From Drosophila persimilis (Eukaryota; Arthropoda; Insecta; Diptera; Drosophilidae), in contig NW_020825357.1 of NCBI RefSeq assembly GCF_003286085.1, positions 186,001 to 250,000 on the forward strand: a stretch of 64,000 bases of DNA, read 5' to 3'. Position numbers and translations under genes: made by a program. Positions 23,999 to 36,560 of the stretch are shown here, piece by piece; the first letter of the stretch is position 1, and each line of letters begins with the position of its first letter. The notes under the pieces are model-generated. The model was not told the DNA's origin and ran no database searches. It saw only the letters and a list, made by a program, of their open reading frames with translations.

Positions 23999-26826
23999 CT
24001 TTAGCTCAATAATCTGTTGCCATTTATCCACATAAAAAACACTTTTTATGCAAAAATTTCCATGCCATTCCGTTCCATTCCAAATGGAGCCAGTTGCCAC
24101 TTGCTGCTCCAACGAATAACCAAACAAATTATACAGCAGCGACAAGTGGAACTTTTGCATAACAATTTAATTAAAGTGTAGCCACAAAAGACAACAGAAA
24201 CAACAAAAACAAGCTGGAAAAGCCGCGAAAACTTAAAGCGCAAATTCAAATCATAGGGGACCCCATTGGGACGAGGACCAGGACCGAGCAGAAACCACCG
24301 AAAGTTGGCTTATTAAACAAATCAACTACAATTAAGCGTAATATATGAGTTAGTAGCAGCTAAAGACAGTGGCTAGCCCACGGGCGTAGTACCGACTGGA
24401 ATACCCTTATTTCCATCGAATTGTTTGCGATTTTTGTGCATAAACAAAAGGGATCTGTGCCAAAGATCACAAAAAAATAAATAAAAATCGAAGGGTATAG
24501 CAAAAGTCATTGTGAAATTATTGGCAACTTTTTTGCTTTGTGTTGAAACATCTCTGACCGATTCGATTGGGCCCAGCTGTGGCACGCATTGTCTTTGCCC
24601 CAAGTGGAAGCCGCCAGTCTGTCTAAGACCAGTAGGCCAGCCCGCACCGAGCCGGGCTGGGCCAGACTCCACAAAGCAGTTGACTTTTTGGCGTAGCTGC
24701 AGCATGCTGTATGTTGCAAGCAGATCCTCGCCATAATTGGAAGCAGTCGCGCGGAACTTGTTGAGCCGCCAAGAGCTGAGCTGAACGGCAGCAACAAATT
24801 ATAACTAGCCAGGTCCAGAGAGTGCTCCTCTCCTCCGCGGGCCTCTCTCTATTGACCCAGTCGATCAGTCAGTTAGTAAGTCAAGTTGCTGGGAATGTAA
24901 ATATGGCAAGAGGTGGTCCGGTGGTCTGGTGGTCTGCTGGTCGATCGACTGGAGGAGTGGCGGTGCGGGCATCACTTTTACTTTTGCGGAACGATGCCCG
25001 GGCGATTGTTGGCCACTTTTGGTTTTCTTGTTAATGTGACAAGTTGCCAATCGGTTGGCCCCCACCCCCCCTGCTCCCTGGGGTTCTTGTTGGCCTGGCC
25101 AATTGACACCTGGATGTTAAATGATCCGCTGGAGCTGCTATGGAGATCGTTTGGGGCTTAATGCTTAAATCATGTCTGTGCAAATTATCAACCAGTCCTC
25201 GACCCACACAGCGGCTTGATCTTTTGGCTTCCCCCCCAAATTGTGCGACAAAACGGGGAGAAGAAGCCACTTTGGACAGTTTGCGGCAGTTGAGACCCTT
25301 CAGCATATCTTTAGCCATGAATTGCAAATCATTTCCTTTCATTTTTTTAAGCCCATAATATTCGCTGATCCCAGCGATAACAATCATGAAATCTTGAGCC
25401 TGATTTCCACCCTATCCGGGGCCTTATCTTTGATCGGTTTCAGCCGACCCTCGATCCTGGTAATGATCCTAATCCGGTTCAGTTTCCACTCTCATTAGCC
25501 ATGGGGTCACGTCACACCCGAGTGCCTCGATGGTTGGCAGGTGTTCCGATCGCCCAATGAATCATAACTTCAGCTGGCAGCGCTTTATATGGTAGCAGAT
25601 ACTGGAGGTCGTAAAAGACTTGTAGTCCAAAAAGAATCATTTTATGGAGATATTAAAAGCGAACGAAGAGACAGAGGGAGCCAAAAAGGGAGCTGCGAAT
25701 CCACCGAATAGGTGACAATCGAAAGATGAGGGACAATGATGGGTCGTAAAACTGAGGACAGCGTGTGATAAATGCACTGGAGCCAATGGCAACGGCAATG
25801 GAGACGGAAATTAACATGAAATTGTGAGACAAGACACGATCCCAGTCACCCCATAATTGTCGGTTAGGGAGCGAAGAACCCGGGACCTCACTCTCTCACT
25901 CTCTCTATCTCTCAGTTTAAGATCCAGTCGTAGTCTCAATCTTTTAGCCCTGGGGCCCCCTTGCTGCACTTGTGCCTAGCACACTCTGCAAGTGTGTCTG
26001 GGAGCTATCGGGTTCACTGAGCTCAGGCAGAGCTACATGATCCCTTTTTCCAGAGTTTCTTTGTTTTTACAGTGAGATAAGAAACCCGAAAGAGGGAACG
26101 ACACGACACAGGGCCAGGCACAGGCACTGGCACAGACAAGACCCTTAGGCGCACTTTTCTTTTGGGCTTCAGTGTTTTTCCTGAGGTTCCAGAGGTTCCA
26201 GAGGTCTGTCTCTCTGTTTATACATATATTTGTTTGCTTGTTGGCGTAGGACTCGCAATGTCGAGCGACCCTTTTTGCTGGTCTGCTCTCCCTGGTTCCT
26301 CCCTGATGGACAGACTGACAAGTTTCACCTGTCTGTATTTGTCCATGGGGTGATCTATCATGGACCCTGCCGGACAGACTGTCTGGCCTGTCCAGTGGTT
26401 CACTGGTTGTCTTCTTCCTTTCGAGGGGTTGACGTTTCTATTGCTGCGGAGATCTGCTTGTGGAACATTTGTTTGACTAGATAATGGCCCAGACACGGAC
26501 AGGCACCAACTCTCTTGTGGTAATCCAATAGGGTACCCCAAACATTGACTAGTAGGTGTGTCGCACCGGACTGACCCTTGGCTAGAGAGAAATGGTAAGC
26601 TGATATCCCGAGGGGCGGCGACGGCTACGGCGACGGCGACGGCGTCTGTGGCGGCCCCATAACCCCAATCCTCTTTCACCCAGGCATTGAAAGTGAAATC
26701 TTCTGGGCTCCGGGCTCTGGGCTTCATGACCAACCATGCCTCCGAGAGCTTAGAAGACCAAGACCCCAACAAACGAACGTGCAAACTGCGTGCAAAGCAA
26801 CTTGACATGGCGATAATGATTGACCC

Positions 26827-26828
26827 AA

Positions 26829-26854
<26 letters not shown>
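26827..26854. repeat. Poly(A) tract, 28 bases
   Basis: An uninterrupted run of A. No retrotransposed sequence is recognisable on its 5' side, so it is read as a mononucleotide microsatellite. Confidence 0.85.
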
Positions 26855-26859
<5 letters not shown>

Positions 26860-28769
26860 CGCTCCCCGAAAAGTGAATGTCATTAGAAGCATTTCGAGGC
26901 AACTTTACAGATAAAAACCCAAAAAGACAAAGCAACAACAAAGTAAGGCACACTCGGGGGCAGAGCAAGCTGCAACAGCTGTCAATCAAAAGGCAGCAGC
27001 AGCACTGATCGGTCCACAAAAGCCAGAGTCTATCCGATGGATACTCTATACCAAATGGGAAATCCATCAAGAGGGGTCCAGCAAGAACTGGGCGACCCCT
27101 GGCTCACTAGCCTTGCTGGCAAAAGTCCTAGGAGGCGACGCAAAAGATCACCCTTACTTTCTTTTTATGATTGTATCTCTATGATCTCTATGATCTTCTG
27201 TCTTTGCCAGATTGGTAGAGAGATGCTGTCCGTTTCCAAGAGTATTTCCACCGTCGATCAGTGCTTGTCGAGTTCTTTTACCCAATATATTGTGGCCCCT
27301 CAACCGATTTGTTTTCTATGTAATTTGTGTGTGGTGTTGCTTCTTTTCGTTGCGTAGCCACAGCCTGCTTATGCAAGCACACAACACACACACACTCAGC
27401 TATAGACGGACACATGCAGAAGCCGAAGCTGAAAGGCCCCCAGCTTGGTTGCCCCAGATTCTGGTGGTGCTGCTGCTGCCCTTTTATTTTCCTTCATTTC
27501 TTGATTTTTGAAGCTTGCCATGATACCGAGTAGAACACAAAGTTTTGTTTACATTTTGTTTTCCAAACAAAGAGAAATTCGACATACACACACACGTATA
27601 CGTGAAAGATAGATAGATAGATGGATAGATGCGATGCGATGCGATGCATATCTGTGTTGGAAGCAATCGAACACGACCACGACCACGACGACATGTTGCA
27701 TTCTAATGGCCTGGACCACCACCCCCTTCCCCCACAGTCCACCCCCATCCCAGCCACTGTTCTGTTCTGTTCTGTTCTGATCATGTTCATTAATTAATGA
27801 TCAGTCGTCGTCTGCTGTTGCAGTTGGATCTTTATTGTTGCTCATACTCATATCTGTATTCCGTATTCTGTATTCTGTGTATACATATATTCATTTTTAT
27901 GATGACCATGCGATGTGCTCTGTTTTGAGCGTATAATTTATGGCATTTTATTGTGTGGCAAAAGCGAATGTGGCACCAAGTGGACTGGACACACATGCCG
28001 ATCATCGGCCGGGGCCCATTGAATTACCCTAAAGAAGGATTATGACTGTGGGATCATTCCCCAAAAGAAAAACCATATTTATTTAATCGCTTGATGCTGT
28101 TTTATGGTTCCAGATACCATCTTAATATTGATATTCATGTCTATATTTAGTTAGGGAAACGAAAGGCCTAGAGACTTGCCTTAGAATTCGAAGAAAAAGA
28201 ACATCTTTCAATGGGGTTATGGCTCTTAAGAAGAAATTAAGAAATTGATGATCAGAGGGGTTGGATGGAGCAAACCCAAGAGGCTCAAGGGAGCCAGCTT
28301 CCTCAGGATCTATCTACACATCCCCTGCCCCCAAAAACACCTGGCGAAAAAAACCCATAGATCACAATAAAGATCTCCTGTAACTGTCGGGGGGATTACC
28401 ATACAGTAGTAGTTGTTGAATCTTCTCGGTGCTGTTCGCCACATTAAACCTCAAAAGTAGACAACAAACAAAACAGAAAAACAAAAAAAACGAAAATCGA
28501 AATTGATTGTGGTTGTTGTTGTTGTTGTTGTTGTTGATGGTGCACTCAAAAGATAGATTGCTCATAGATTTAGAGGTAGAAAAAGGGAAACATTGAAAAC
28601 GAAAATAAAATCGTGTTACAGCAACAACAGCAACGATACGGGTTACCAAATGGGCAACGAAACGAAGGGAAAGAAGGCGAAGAGGCCCAAAGAAAAAAAA
28701 GACAGAAAGAAAGAAAGAAAAACTGTTGTAAAACGCATTTTGACTGACAGGTACCCATAGGTCTTGCAC

Positions 28770-28808
28770 GGACCGACAGACGGACGGCCGGACGGACGGA
28801 CGGACGGA
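28770..28808. repeat. (GGAC)n microsatellite
   Basis: Roughly nine GGAC/AGAC/GGCC tetranucleotides in a row. Confidence 0.85.
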
Positions 28809-29827
28809 GCTCGGGGCCCAGCTGAAACTCCTCAATTTGATTGCACGAGTCAGTCGCGACGGCGACGTAGAGAGACAGAGAGAGAGGGGGAGGGAGAGAG
28901 ACGGAGTGCTGAGACGTTGCCTCAATTTGAAAATCGACAAAACGTGCAACTCACATGTCATACACGCTTACGACGTCCGACCGTTCCGTTCCCTATCCCA
29001 GTCCCAGTCCCTATCCTAACCCTCGGACCGCTCTACCCCTCCAGTGCCCAAGGGGCACAACAGCTGGACGTACGAGTATGGACGTGTGTTTTGTAAACCT
29101 CAGCTGTGGGACTCCAGCTCTGATTCTCTCCAACTCCAACTCCATATACTTCTTCTCGTTCCCTACTACGCACCATCGACGACAGTTGGCCGCCTGGGCC
29201 AGGGGAGATGCCAGAGAAAGCGTTGGCTCACGGAGAGAGAGAGAGAGAGGCTAGAGCAGAGAAAAGTCCCGGCTATGCAAAAGCCACCAGTCCAGGGATT
29301 AAGAAAAGGAGTAGAAGCAGATCCAGAGTGCGTGGGGGCCAGCGGAGGGATAAAATAAAAGCTGATAAGCCGAATTATTAAATCACAGCAAAGGCTTAAG
29401 CGGACGGCGACGCCGATGCCTGCCGAGCGTAGCCGAAGCCGAAGCCGATCCCGAGCCCCGGCCACAGAGAGGAGTCAGTGTCAGTGTCAAAGGAAGAGAC
29501 TGAGAGAGAGAGGAGGAGAGGCGACAGGAGAGCCTGGCTTTTTGCCGTGGGTTTAGATTTATTCACAGTTGAGCGTGTTCGTGCGTGTGCGTGCGTGTTC
29601 GTGTTTGTTTGTGTTGTGGGCTTCGTGTTGCTCTCTGCGTTTACTTTGTCTTTTCTTTGCTTTGCTTTGCTTTGGGTTTGCCTTTATCTGCTTGTGTGTG
29701 TTCGTGTGTTTCCGTTAATATTGAACACCTGTACGGAACGCACATTTGAATTATGTTCCCCTCGACCCCCCCTGCCACCGCCACCACTCCAGCACCCGGA
29801 CAGTGACAATAACATCAGCATAATGAG

Positions 29828-29848
29828 CCCCCCCCCCCCCCCCCCCCC
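29828..29848. repeat. Poly(C) tract, 21 bases
   Basis: An uninterrupted run of C, unusual for an A+T-leaning genome. It is prone to length error in assemblies. Confidence 0.85.
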
Positions 29849-30075
29849 TCTCCCCACAGGGCCACAGAACGAACCCGAAGCGTTTCTAATGGGCTAAATG
29901 GTATAGGATTGCTTCTTTAGATGGTTTTGAGTGGATCGTTTAGATATCCAAAAGGAACACTGGAGGAGGGCGTCAGGGGTAAGGGGTTGGCGTCAGTATA
30001 GCTCGAAAACGTGATGGGTAATACGACTAGGAGACTGCTACCCATAGAGTGGTTCGAAAATCATCGATGGTTAGT

Positions 30076-30520
30076 CGTGAAGGAAGGATCATTGGCTCTC
30101 TAGCATCGAAAACCTGCCAGGTCTGCTTGGGATTCTTTTCGGATCATCACTTTCGGATTAATCTCAGGAGAAATCATACGCTTGTCCTCTTTTTAGGAAT
30201 CATTTCGATCAATCTCAATATCAGACTTTGCATCAAATCTTTCTAGTCTTCCCTCCCCTTAATCCCAGCCGATTGTCCAACGTGAAAGAAGGATCATTAG
30301 CTCTATTGCATCGAAAATGTTCCAAGTTCTTTTGCGTTTCCTTTCGGATCATCACTTTCGAATTAATCTCAGGAGAAATCATACGCTTGGCCTCTTCTTA
30401 GGGATCATTTCGATCAATCTGTTGGGCATCCTCATTATCAGAGCTTAGTTCAAGTCTTCCTATGCAAATAAGATAGTTATCCCCATATATTGTGTCCCCC
30501 CCCCTTAATCCTAGACCATT
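30076..30520. repeat. Tandem duplication of ~205-240 bp
   Basis: Copy 1 starts CGTGAAGGAAGGATCATT at 30076 and copy 2 starts CGTGAAAGAAGGATCATT at 30281. Both share GGATCATCACTTTCG, AATCTCAGGAGAAATCATAC and ATCATTTCGATCAATCT. Copy 2 has a ~25-bp internal insertion near its end. Neither copy has coding potential or a recognised family. Confidence 0.85.
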
Positions 30521-33500
30521 GCGATTCCCCACGATTCGCATCACAAAACAAGCTTAAAGAATTAACGCTCATTATGATCAGTATGGGCTAGTAAATAATT
30601 TCGTTTCGGTCAAGAGCTATTAAATCTGATGCAAAGGCAGGCCAAAGTCGTCCAAGAGAACCAGAGCAGCCAGAGCAGCCTGGGCAGCCAGAGGGATCGG
30701 ACAGATCGGACTGGTTATGGACGGACCCCGGAGGAAGACGACGGCACGAGCGCATCAAATTAAGCAGGAAGGAGGAGACAGGCAGACCGGGCAGACCGGG
30801 CAGCGTCGACAAGAGCAAACAGCAAATAAAATACATACTAAAAACCCCTAACCAATGTAATTTGATACCGAAAATCATTATGCACAAATAAACATATACA
30901 TATATGTACGTGTAGATATATATGGAGAGAAAGAAGCCAAGAGACAGATAAAGAACCGAGGAAAGACGACGACTAATTGCCATCAATTTTTTGCATAAAT
31001 CTTGGCAATATTATGCATGCAACCCCTCCCCAAACAGAGTAACAGAGTAACCGAGGAGTGGCAAGAGGTGGAGGATCAGAACATGGCACAGTTAAATGCC
31101 CCAACAATACCGCACCGCACTTCAGGATTGCCCATGGAACTGCCTACTGCTGGCTACAGAGATCCTACTACTCGTAGTAGTCGTGTATGGTTAACCAATC
31201 AAAAGGTTCTTCAACCCGGCCTGGCTCCGATCTACGTAGCCTAAACCATTGCTAAAGTGGCACGATCACCAACATCATTATCATATATGTATATATATAT
31301 GTATATAAACGACAATGGGCCACAACGACAGCGTATTGCAAAATCAAATAGAAAACTAGTAAGAACGGTCTAAGGCAGAGACTCCGACTAGAGGTTACCC
31401 ATTACTCCTGGCACTCTAGGGATGATCTTAAGAATATATAAATACATATATGGTAAAGAAGGTCCTCTATTAAGTAGGTTTGAACTTTTTCCCTCTTTAT
31501 GTGTGTTAATATACCCTTGATCTATACGATTATCGGGTATAGGAACTTTACCAGCTAGAATTCTGCTCAGAGACAGGCAGACAGAGAGGGAGAGAGAGAG
31601 AGAGAGAGACCACGATCATGAGGCAAACACGATTTGAAAATTGCGTACATATCACCCAAGACCCAAAACCGAGTTCATTATGTCCACGAAGGAGTCGGTC
31701 TTCTGTGGTGGTGGTACAGCTAGGCACAAAGCCACATCACTGTGTGGTGTGTGCCACGAACCACGATCATTATGACGTACAGTGTAAGAGGAAGACAATC
31801 ATGATGATCACTCTGTTGATATCATGGTAGAGTCGGAGAGTCGTAGTCGTAGTCGAGAGGCAGCGAGGCCTAGGCCCGGGCCCCGGCCCAGACCCATACC
31901 CATACCGATACCCAGAGAGACCCAGGCTAGTCCCAGGATAAGTTCATTGACTTTCGGCTAGAAGTTCATTGCAATCGCAGTCTCGGGTACCACCACAACC
32001 ACATGGGTCTATCCTCTGCTCGCCTCCTCCACTCCACTGCACTGCACTGCTCTGCACTGCCCTCCTGGCGATCCCGCCCGGGTCTCCTGAGTCTTTTGCT
32101 TGGCTTCGAGCGTGTGTTGCACACTTTCTGTTTTATGCCAGAGACACGTCCCCAGGTTGGGCCCCTGACTCTGCCACTTTTCTTGGTTGGTTTTTCTCCT
32201 CTTCTCCGTTCTCCTCTTCTTTTTCTGTTTCTATATTCCTCCATACACTTGTCCTAGTGTTCTCTCTCGCTCCCGCTCTGTCTCTTTTGTGTTTTATTTG
32301 CTAGGATTAAAGGCATTAAAAGACACGAAGAAGGAGGCTCTGGCTCTGGCTCTGGCTCTGGATTTGGCTCTGGCTGTGGGCCCCGGACAGGGTAAACATG
32401 AGATTGCTCTATCGCCCTCTCCCTTGCGCGCCCACTCCATTTGTCTCCTTTTCTCTGGCGGGCATCTCTCTCCTTGGTGTATTGGAGGCAAATAAAACAT
32501 CTGTGCCGTAAAATCAAAACACAGGGGGACACGGCTTTCGTACAACATACTACTATAAAACTCTGCCACCAAATGGTGCGCGCACGTTGCGAGGGTGGGC
32601 TCTCCACTTCCACTGAAAACTGGGCTCCTTCGAGTGATCTTCACTGCCGGTTTATCCTTAGGCCTGAGAGTCTTGGGTCACCATCCTCCGATCGACTACT
32701 AATCAATCCCCCCTCGAAAGTCCGAATCAGTTGGCTGGTTTCTCTGTCGCAGTTGCAGTTGCAGTTTCGATCTCGGGCTCTGTCCCTGGTCCCTGGTCCC
32801 GGGCTCCAAGGAGAACTTGCAAATTGACGTCGTGGGGCGATCGTGGGGACCCTTCAAGAAACAAGTAACGTTGCCTGGTCCTCGTTTTGCTCTTCTGCTT
32901 TTTTTTTTCGATTTTTTTTTTTTTATTCTTTCCGTTTCTGCTCTGAAATTTATTCTGCCAGAGAGAGAGAGAGAGCGCGAGGGATCGCGAGCCCGTTTTG
33001 AGGTTATTACACTCTCTAAGGGGAAGGGCAGACCTGGCTTTTATCCAACTCTATCCGTATTTGCAGGGCTCCTCTATGCGAATCAGCCAGGACTATGACT
33101 CCAGAGTAGGTGCCTCTTTTTGGCGCGCTTTTCCTTAACAAGAAGTAGGAGAATCCCAAGGCTTTGGTGGCAAGGGTTTCTTGGACGATCACTTTTTGGT
33201 GGAAAACCTAGTAAAAGGGATGTTCCATCTATTACAAGGAAACTTCCTAAAGCCTCCCCAGGAAACGCTTTCCTGTAGTCTTCCTTATGGGTTCTTGACC
33301 AGGCAGATCCTACCAATCCTTCGATAATCCTGGGCAAGCTTCTTGCTGTTCAAATCCATTTCCAAATCGCATGAAATCGTGAATCGTCTCTTTGCAGCAC
33401 AGCAACACTGTTTGCGATCACTCTTTCGCTCTCTTTGGGAAATCTGTGCTCTCTTTAGTGGCTCTTTCACTGAGTGGGTTTTTTGATTTTGTTGTTCTTC

Positions 33501-34397
33501 TCGTGTTTCTACACACGCCACAGACACTCACACACCCAAAGTGTGCACGACCGTTCGGTTTTGCTGGTTTTGTTTTGTTCATCTGATTCGGCTCTCGTTC
33601 GGGGGTACAGTAGTCTCCCGCCAAAAATCAGCTTTGCTCTCACTCCTCGGTTGTGCGTTGATCTTTTACGTTTTTGTTTTGATTTCAAAATTCTTATGCG
33701 AGTTGTAAGTCGTTCGTGTGGAGCGCTCTCGTGGTGGTAGTGGCTGTGGCAGTGGCAGCTCGTCTGGCGGGTTTCGTCCGAACCGGACCGGACCGCGCGC
33801 CGAAACGAAGCGATATCCGAACCGAACAGAACCGATCCGGACCGGACAAGATGGGACATGTCGGAACGGAACGGGACGGTACGGGACGGTACGGGACGGT
33901 ACGGGAGCGTGTGCATGCATCAGGCAGCAGGCAGCAGGCAGCGGGCAGCGCAGCAAGTGATCATGACAGCGGATCGTATCGTATCGAACGATCCAGTTGC
34001 TGTTTCTCTCTCTCTCTCTCTGTCCCTCTCTTTGTGCCTCTCTTTCTTGTTGCTCTCCCTCTCTGTTTGCGTTGTGCATTTTCGTTTTCAATTAGGTTTA
34101 ATCAAGCAACCGATCGATCATATTGACTTGTTTTGGGGGCTTGAGGTGTGCGTTTTGGCCTGCCCGGGTTATTGCTCGCTTTTCATTTTCCTGTTCTGGT
34201 TTTGCCTCCTCCGTCTGCCCCTCCTTCGCCACTGATTCGTAGTAGTTTTGCATAAAAACTGTTGATTAACTGCGGCCCGGGGGACTCAGCTGCTGGTTTT
34301 GTTCAGTTCTCCATTTCGCCTGCCCGGAGGGGGGTATCAAGGTTTTATTAGGGTTTTTATACAAGTGTTTGTGTCTGTGCTAGGAAAGGGAAGGGCG

Positions 34398-34401
<4 letters not shown>
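30521..34401. other. Long non-coding stretch, no gene seen
   Basis: No exon recognised. It holds GGCAGACCGG repeats near 30782-30800, TATATGTA repeats near 31283-31308, a (GA)n run at 31588-31609, (TGGCTC)n at 32337-32375, T-runs near 32900-32925, a 10-bp ACGGGACGGT repeat at 33871-33905 and a CT run near 34004-34028. Overlapping open frames at 33.5-34.2 kb on both strands are composition artefacts. Confidence 0.5.

Positions 34402-34432
<31 letters not shown>
34402..34432. repeat. (GA)n microsatellite, 31 bp
   Basis: The longest uninterrupted GA run in the window. Long GA runs are core features of GAGA-factor/CLAMP binding sites and of MSL recognition elements on Drosophila X chromosomes. 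Chromosome identity is unknown here. Confidence 0.9.
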
Positions 34433-34436
<4 letters not shown>

Positions 34437-34812
34437 TTTAATCTGTAACATGTTTTGACCATTTGTCTCTAAACAGAATTGTAATGGCACTCGTTTGGGG
34501 TTTGGCATTGGCTTGGCTGCGAGACTTCCTAAATCCCTCCAGGGAATTGGAGCAATTGTGCTTTATATCGGATTGCATCATATTGCTTTTTGGGGAAGTA
34601 CAGTGTTAAGTGGGGTTCAATGGACACTAAGACACCTCCAAAGGACAGCTCCTTTGAGGAGAGAACTATGAAGAACGCCTAGAAACGGTGCCACAAATGT
34701 CTTCATAGTCAGCTTTTAGAAAATGATAGCCGTAGATCCGTGTCATATCTGTTCCAACAGACACTTTCCTTTATACATCGATAAATTCATCGAAAGAGGG
34801 TTTTAAAATAAG

Positions 34813-34838
34813 TTTATCGAAGCACAGGCTTCGATAAA
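34813..34838. repeat. Perfect 11-bp inverted repeat with TATCGA core
   Basis: TTTATCGAAGC, then ACAG, then GCTTCGATAAA forms a perfect 11-bp stem with a 4-base loop. ATCGAT-type words lie on both sides (CATCGATAAA at about 34778 and AATCGATAG at about 34846), resembling DREF-type TATCGATA sites. No transcript is implied. Confidence 0.8.
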
Positions 34839-34849
34839 TAGGTGAATCG

Positions 34850-36104
34850 ATAGCTAGCCTTGGGCTCCAGTCTTAATCATCTATGACCAATGAATCCCTC
34901 AGTCCATCTGGGCCACTTATCACTGTATTTAACCACTGACAAACAATCATAAAATACAACTCAGTCTCCCTGGTGTCTTTCGACGGATGCCAGATGTCTG
35001 CTGCTGTGCCTTTAGTCAAACTTTGGTTAATAACCGCCAGAGGGCTTTCCGTTCGATCACGATTCTGGCCGAAACCAAGGCGCACAACTCCGGCTTGTTA
35101 TGGGTATATGATATTGCTTGGGTGCCGGAAAAAGTGTGTCATTTCTCTGGCTTCTCTAAGACCAAAGTGTCACCAGTCAGCAGGAGCCCCCACCAACACC
35201 CCCACCTCCCTCCAGTCAATCCCTCGGCTGCAGTGCAAGTGTAAATTACATCCACGGTAGCGCAGAAGGCAGCCCAAACCACTTGGAAGACGGCGTCGGA
35301 TCGGGCATTATCATTATGTTTATTACACAGGCAGCGCAGCCGCCGTCGCAGTCGCAGTCGCAGCCGCTGCTGCTGCTGCTGCTGCACTCTGATCGTAATC
35401 AGGAGAGGAGCCAGGCAGGCAGGCAGTCAGGCAGTCAGGCAGGCAGCCAGTGAGGCACTTCAGCCTGACCCAAGGGTATGGGGGCGAGCTCGACAAGTTG
35501 CTGCATGCACAGCGATCGAGAGTTGGGTTTGGTTTTGTGTCTTACGGTGTACCCTTTCGGCGGGTAACATGATTCCGGTGGTGCCCTGGGACCAGTCCTC
35601 AAAGATAGGGTATCAGCAGCTTCGCCTTACGCTGCACTCCTTGCTCTCCGGCTGGCTTTGGCTTTGGCTTAGCCCCCACCGCTCTGGACACCGCTCTCCC
35701 CACTGATCGTTTGGATGCTGCTGCTGCTCGGCCCGCATTTAAAGGTCTGCGGATCTCTCCCTCTCCCTCTCCCTCTGCTTCTCTTTCAGGCTTGCTGCCT
35801 GCTGCCTGCTGGGGCTGTTTAAGTGCCGTCGACGTCGCCGTCGCCGTCGACTTCGTTGAATCTTTAAAACTTGATTTTAAGTTTGTTTTTTTTTTCGTAC
35901 ATAAATATGTCTGTGTGTGTGTGTGTGCATGTTGCTGCTGCTGAACACCTGTGCTGGGTTCCTGCGCCCTGCCCCCTCCGCACACCCCTTCCGATGCCCC
36001 CACCACCGCCATAGACAATATTATTATATTTTATACCCTGTACAAGGCGCGTACACTGGGTATATGTGCGGCCTGCCGTGGACTTATGTAATCGGAGGAC
36101 ATAA
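34850..36104. other. Non-coding stretch, no gene seen
   Basis: It contains (GCTGCT)n near 35367-35386 next to GTCGCA repeats, a GGCAGGCAGTCA block near 35413-35450, a CCCTCT run near 35755-35775, CGTCGCCGTCGAC near 35826-35850 and a (TG)n run near 35911-35927. Confidence 0.5.
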
Positions 36105-36560
36105 GCGATTGACTAGACCATCCTTAAGCCCAGAGAGCCACTAAATCTGGGGTTTATTCCATGGTTGCATCCATCAAACCATCAGGAAACGTAGAAGCAG
36201 AACCTGAGTCGGTCCCACGAAGGCACCAACAACATAAAGGCTTCGCAGGATCCGTCCTGAAGCCCAAATCTGGAGTTTATTCGATGGTAGCATCCATTAA
36301 ACCATCAAAAAGCAGAGCCTGAGTCGGTCCCACGAAGGCAACAACATAAAGGCATAGCAGTAGATAGCAGGGCATATTCTTGGTCAGAAACGATTGTCTA
36401 GTCCATCCTTAGGCCCAGAGAGCCACCATATCTGGGGTTTAGTCAAGGCTACTCATGTCGGTCCTACAAGCAATGATAGCATCCATCAAACCATCAAGAA
36501 TTGTTCAAGAAGAAGCATTATAGTAGCCATAGTCGGTCCCATAAAGGCAACAACAACAAA
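36105..36560. repeat. Degenerate ~140-bp tandem repeat, three units
   Basis: Three diverged units begin at about 36105, 36250 and 36390. Shared words include TAGACCATCCTTA-like, GCCCAGAGAGCCAC, AATCTGGGGTTTA, GCATCCATCAAACCATCA and GTCGGTCCCACGAAGGCA. The TTATACCCTGTACAAG phrase just upstream (36030) is DINE-like, so the block may be an expanded part of an old interspersed repeat. No coding potential. Confidence 0.75.

Larger units (their letters stand above)
23999..30075. other. Long non-coding stretch, no gene seen
   Basis: No exon recognised in 6 kb. Simple repeats include poly(A) of 28 at 26827-26854, GATA/GATGC runs at 27606-27648, (TTCTG)n near 27760-27780, (GTT)n at 28512-28536, AAAG repeats near 28700-28722, a (GGAC)n run at 28770-28808, (GA)n near 29238-29249, and poly(C) of 21 at 29828-29848. 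Long open frames on the - strand near 26.2-26.9 kb and 28.4-29.0 kb run through these repeats and are not credible genes. Confidence 0.5.

Noticed and set aside
26218-26892. 224-codon - strand open frame, the longest in the window
   Set aside because: It runs through the 28-base poly(A) tract (poly-Phe in translation) and microsatellite DNA, with no family resemblance.
28362-28961. 199-codon - strand open frame
   Set aside because: Built from GTT, AAAG and GGAC microsatellites translated as poly-Asn, Ser/Phe and Ser-Val-Arg-Pro runs.
31505-31570. TATACCCTTGAT...CGGGTATAGG as a second DINE-1 copy
   Set aside because: Only the terminal-type phrases match; too short to call as an element.
33509-34235. 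Several overlapping 120-140-codon frames on both strands
   Set aside because: Opposite-strand overlap and repeated ACGGGACGGT units explain the lack of stops.
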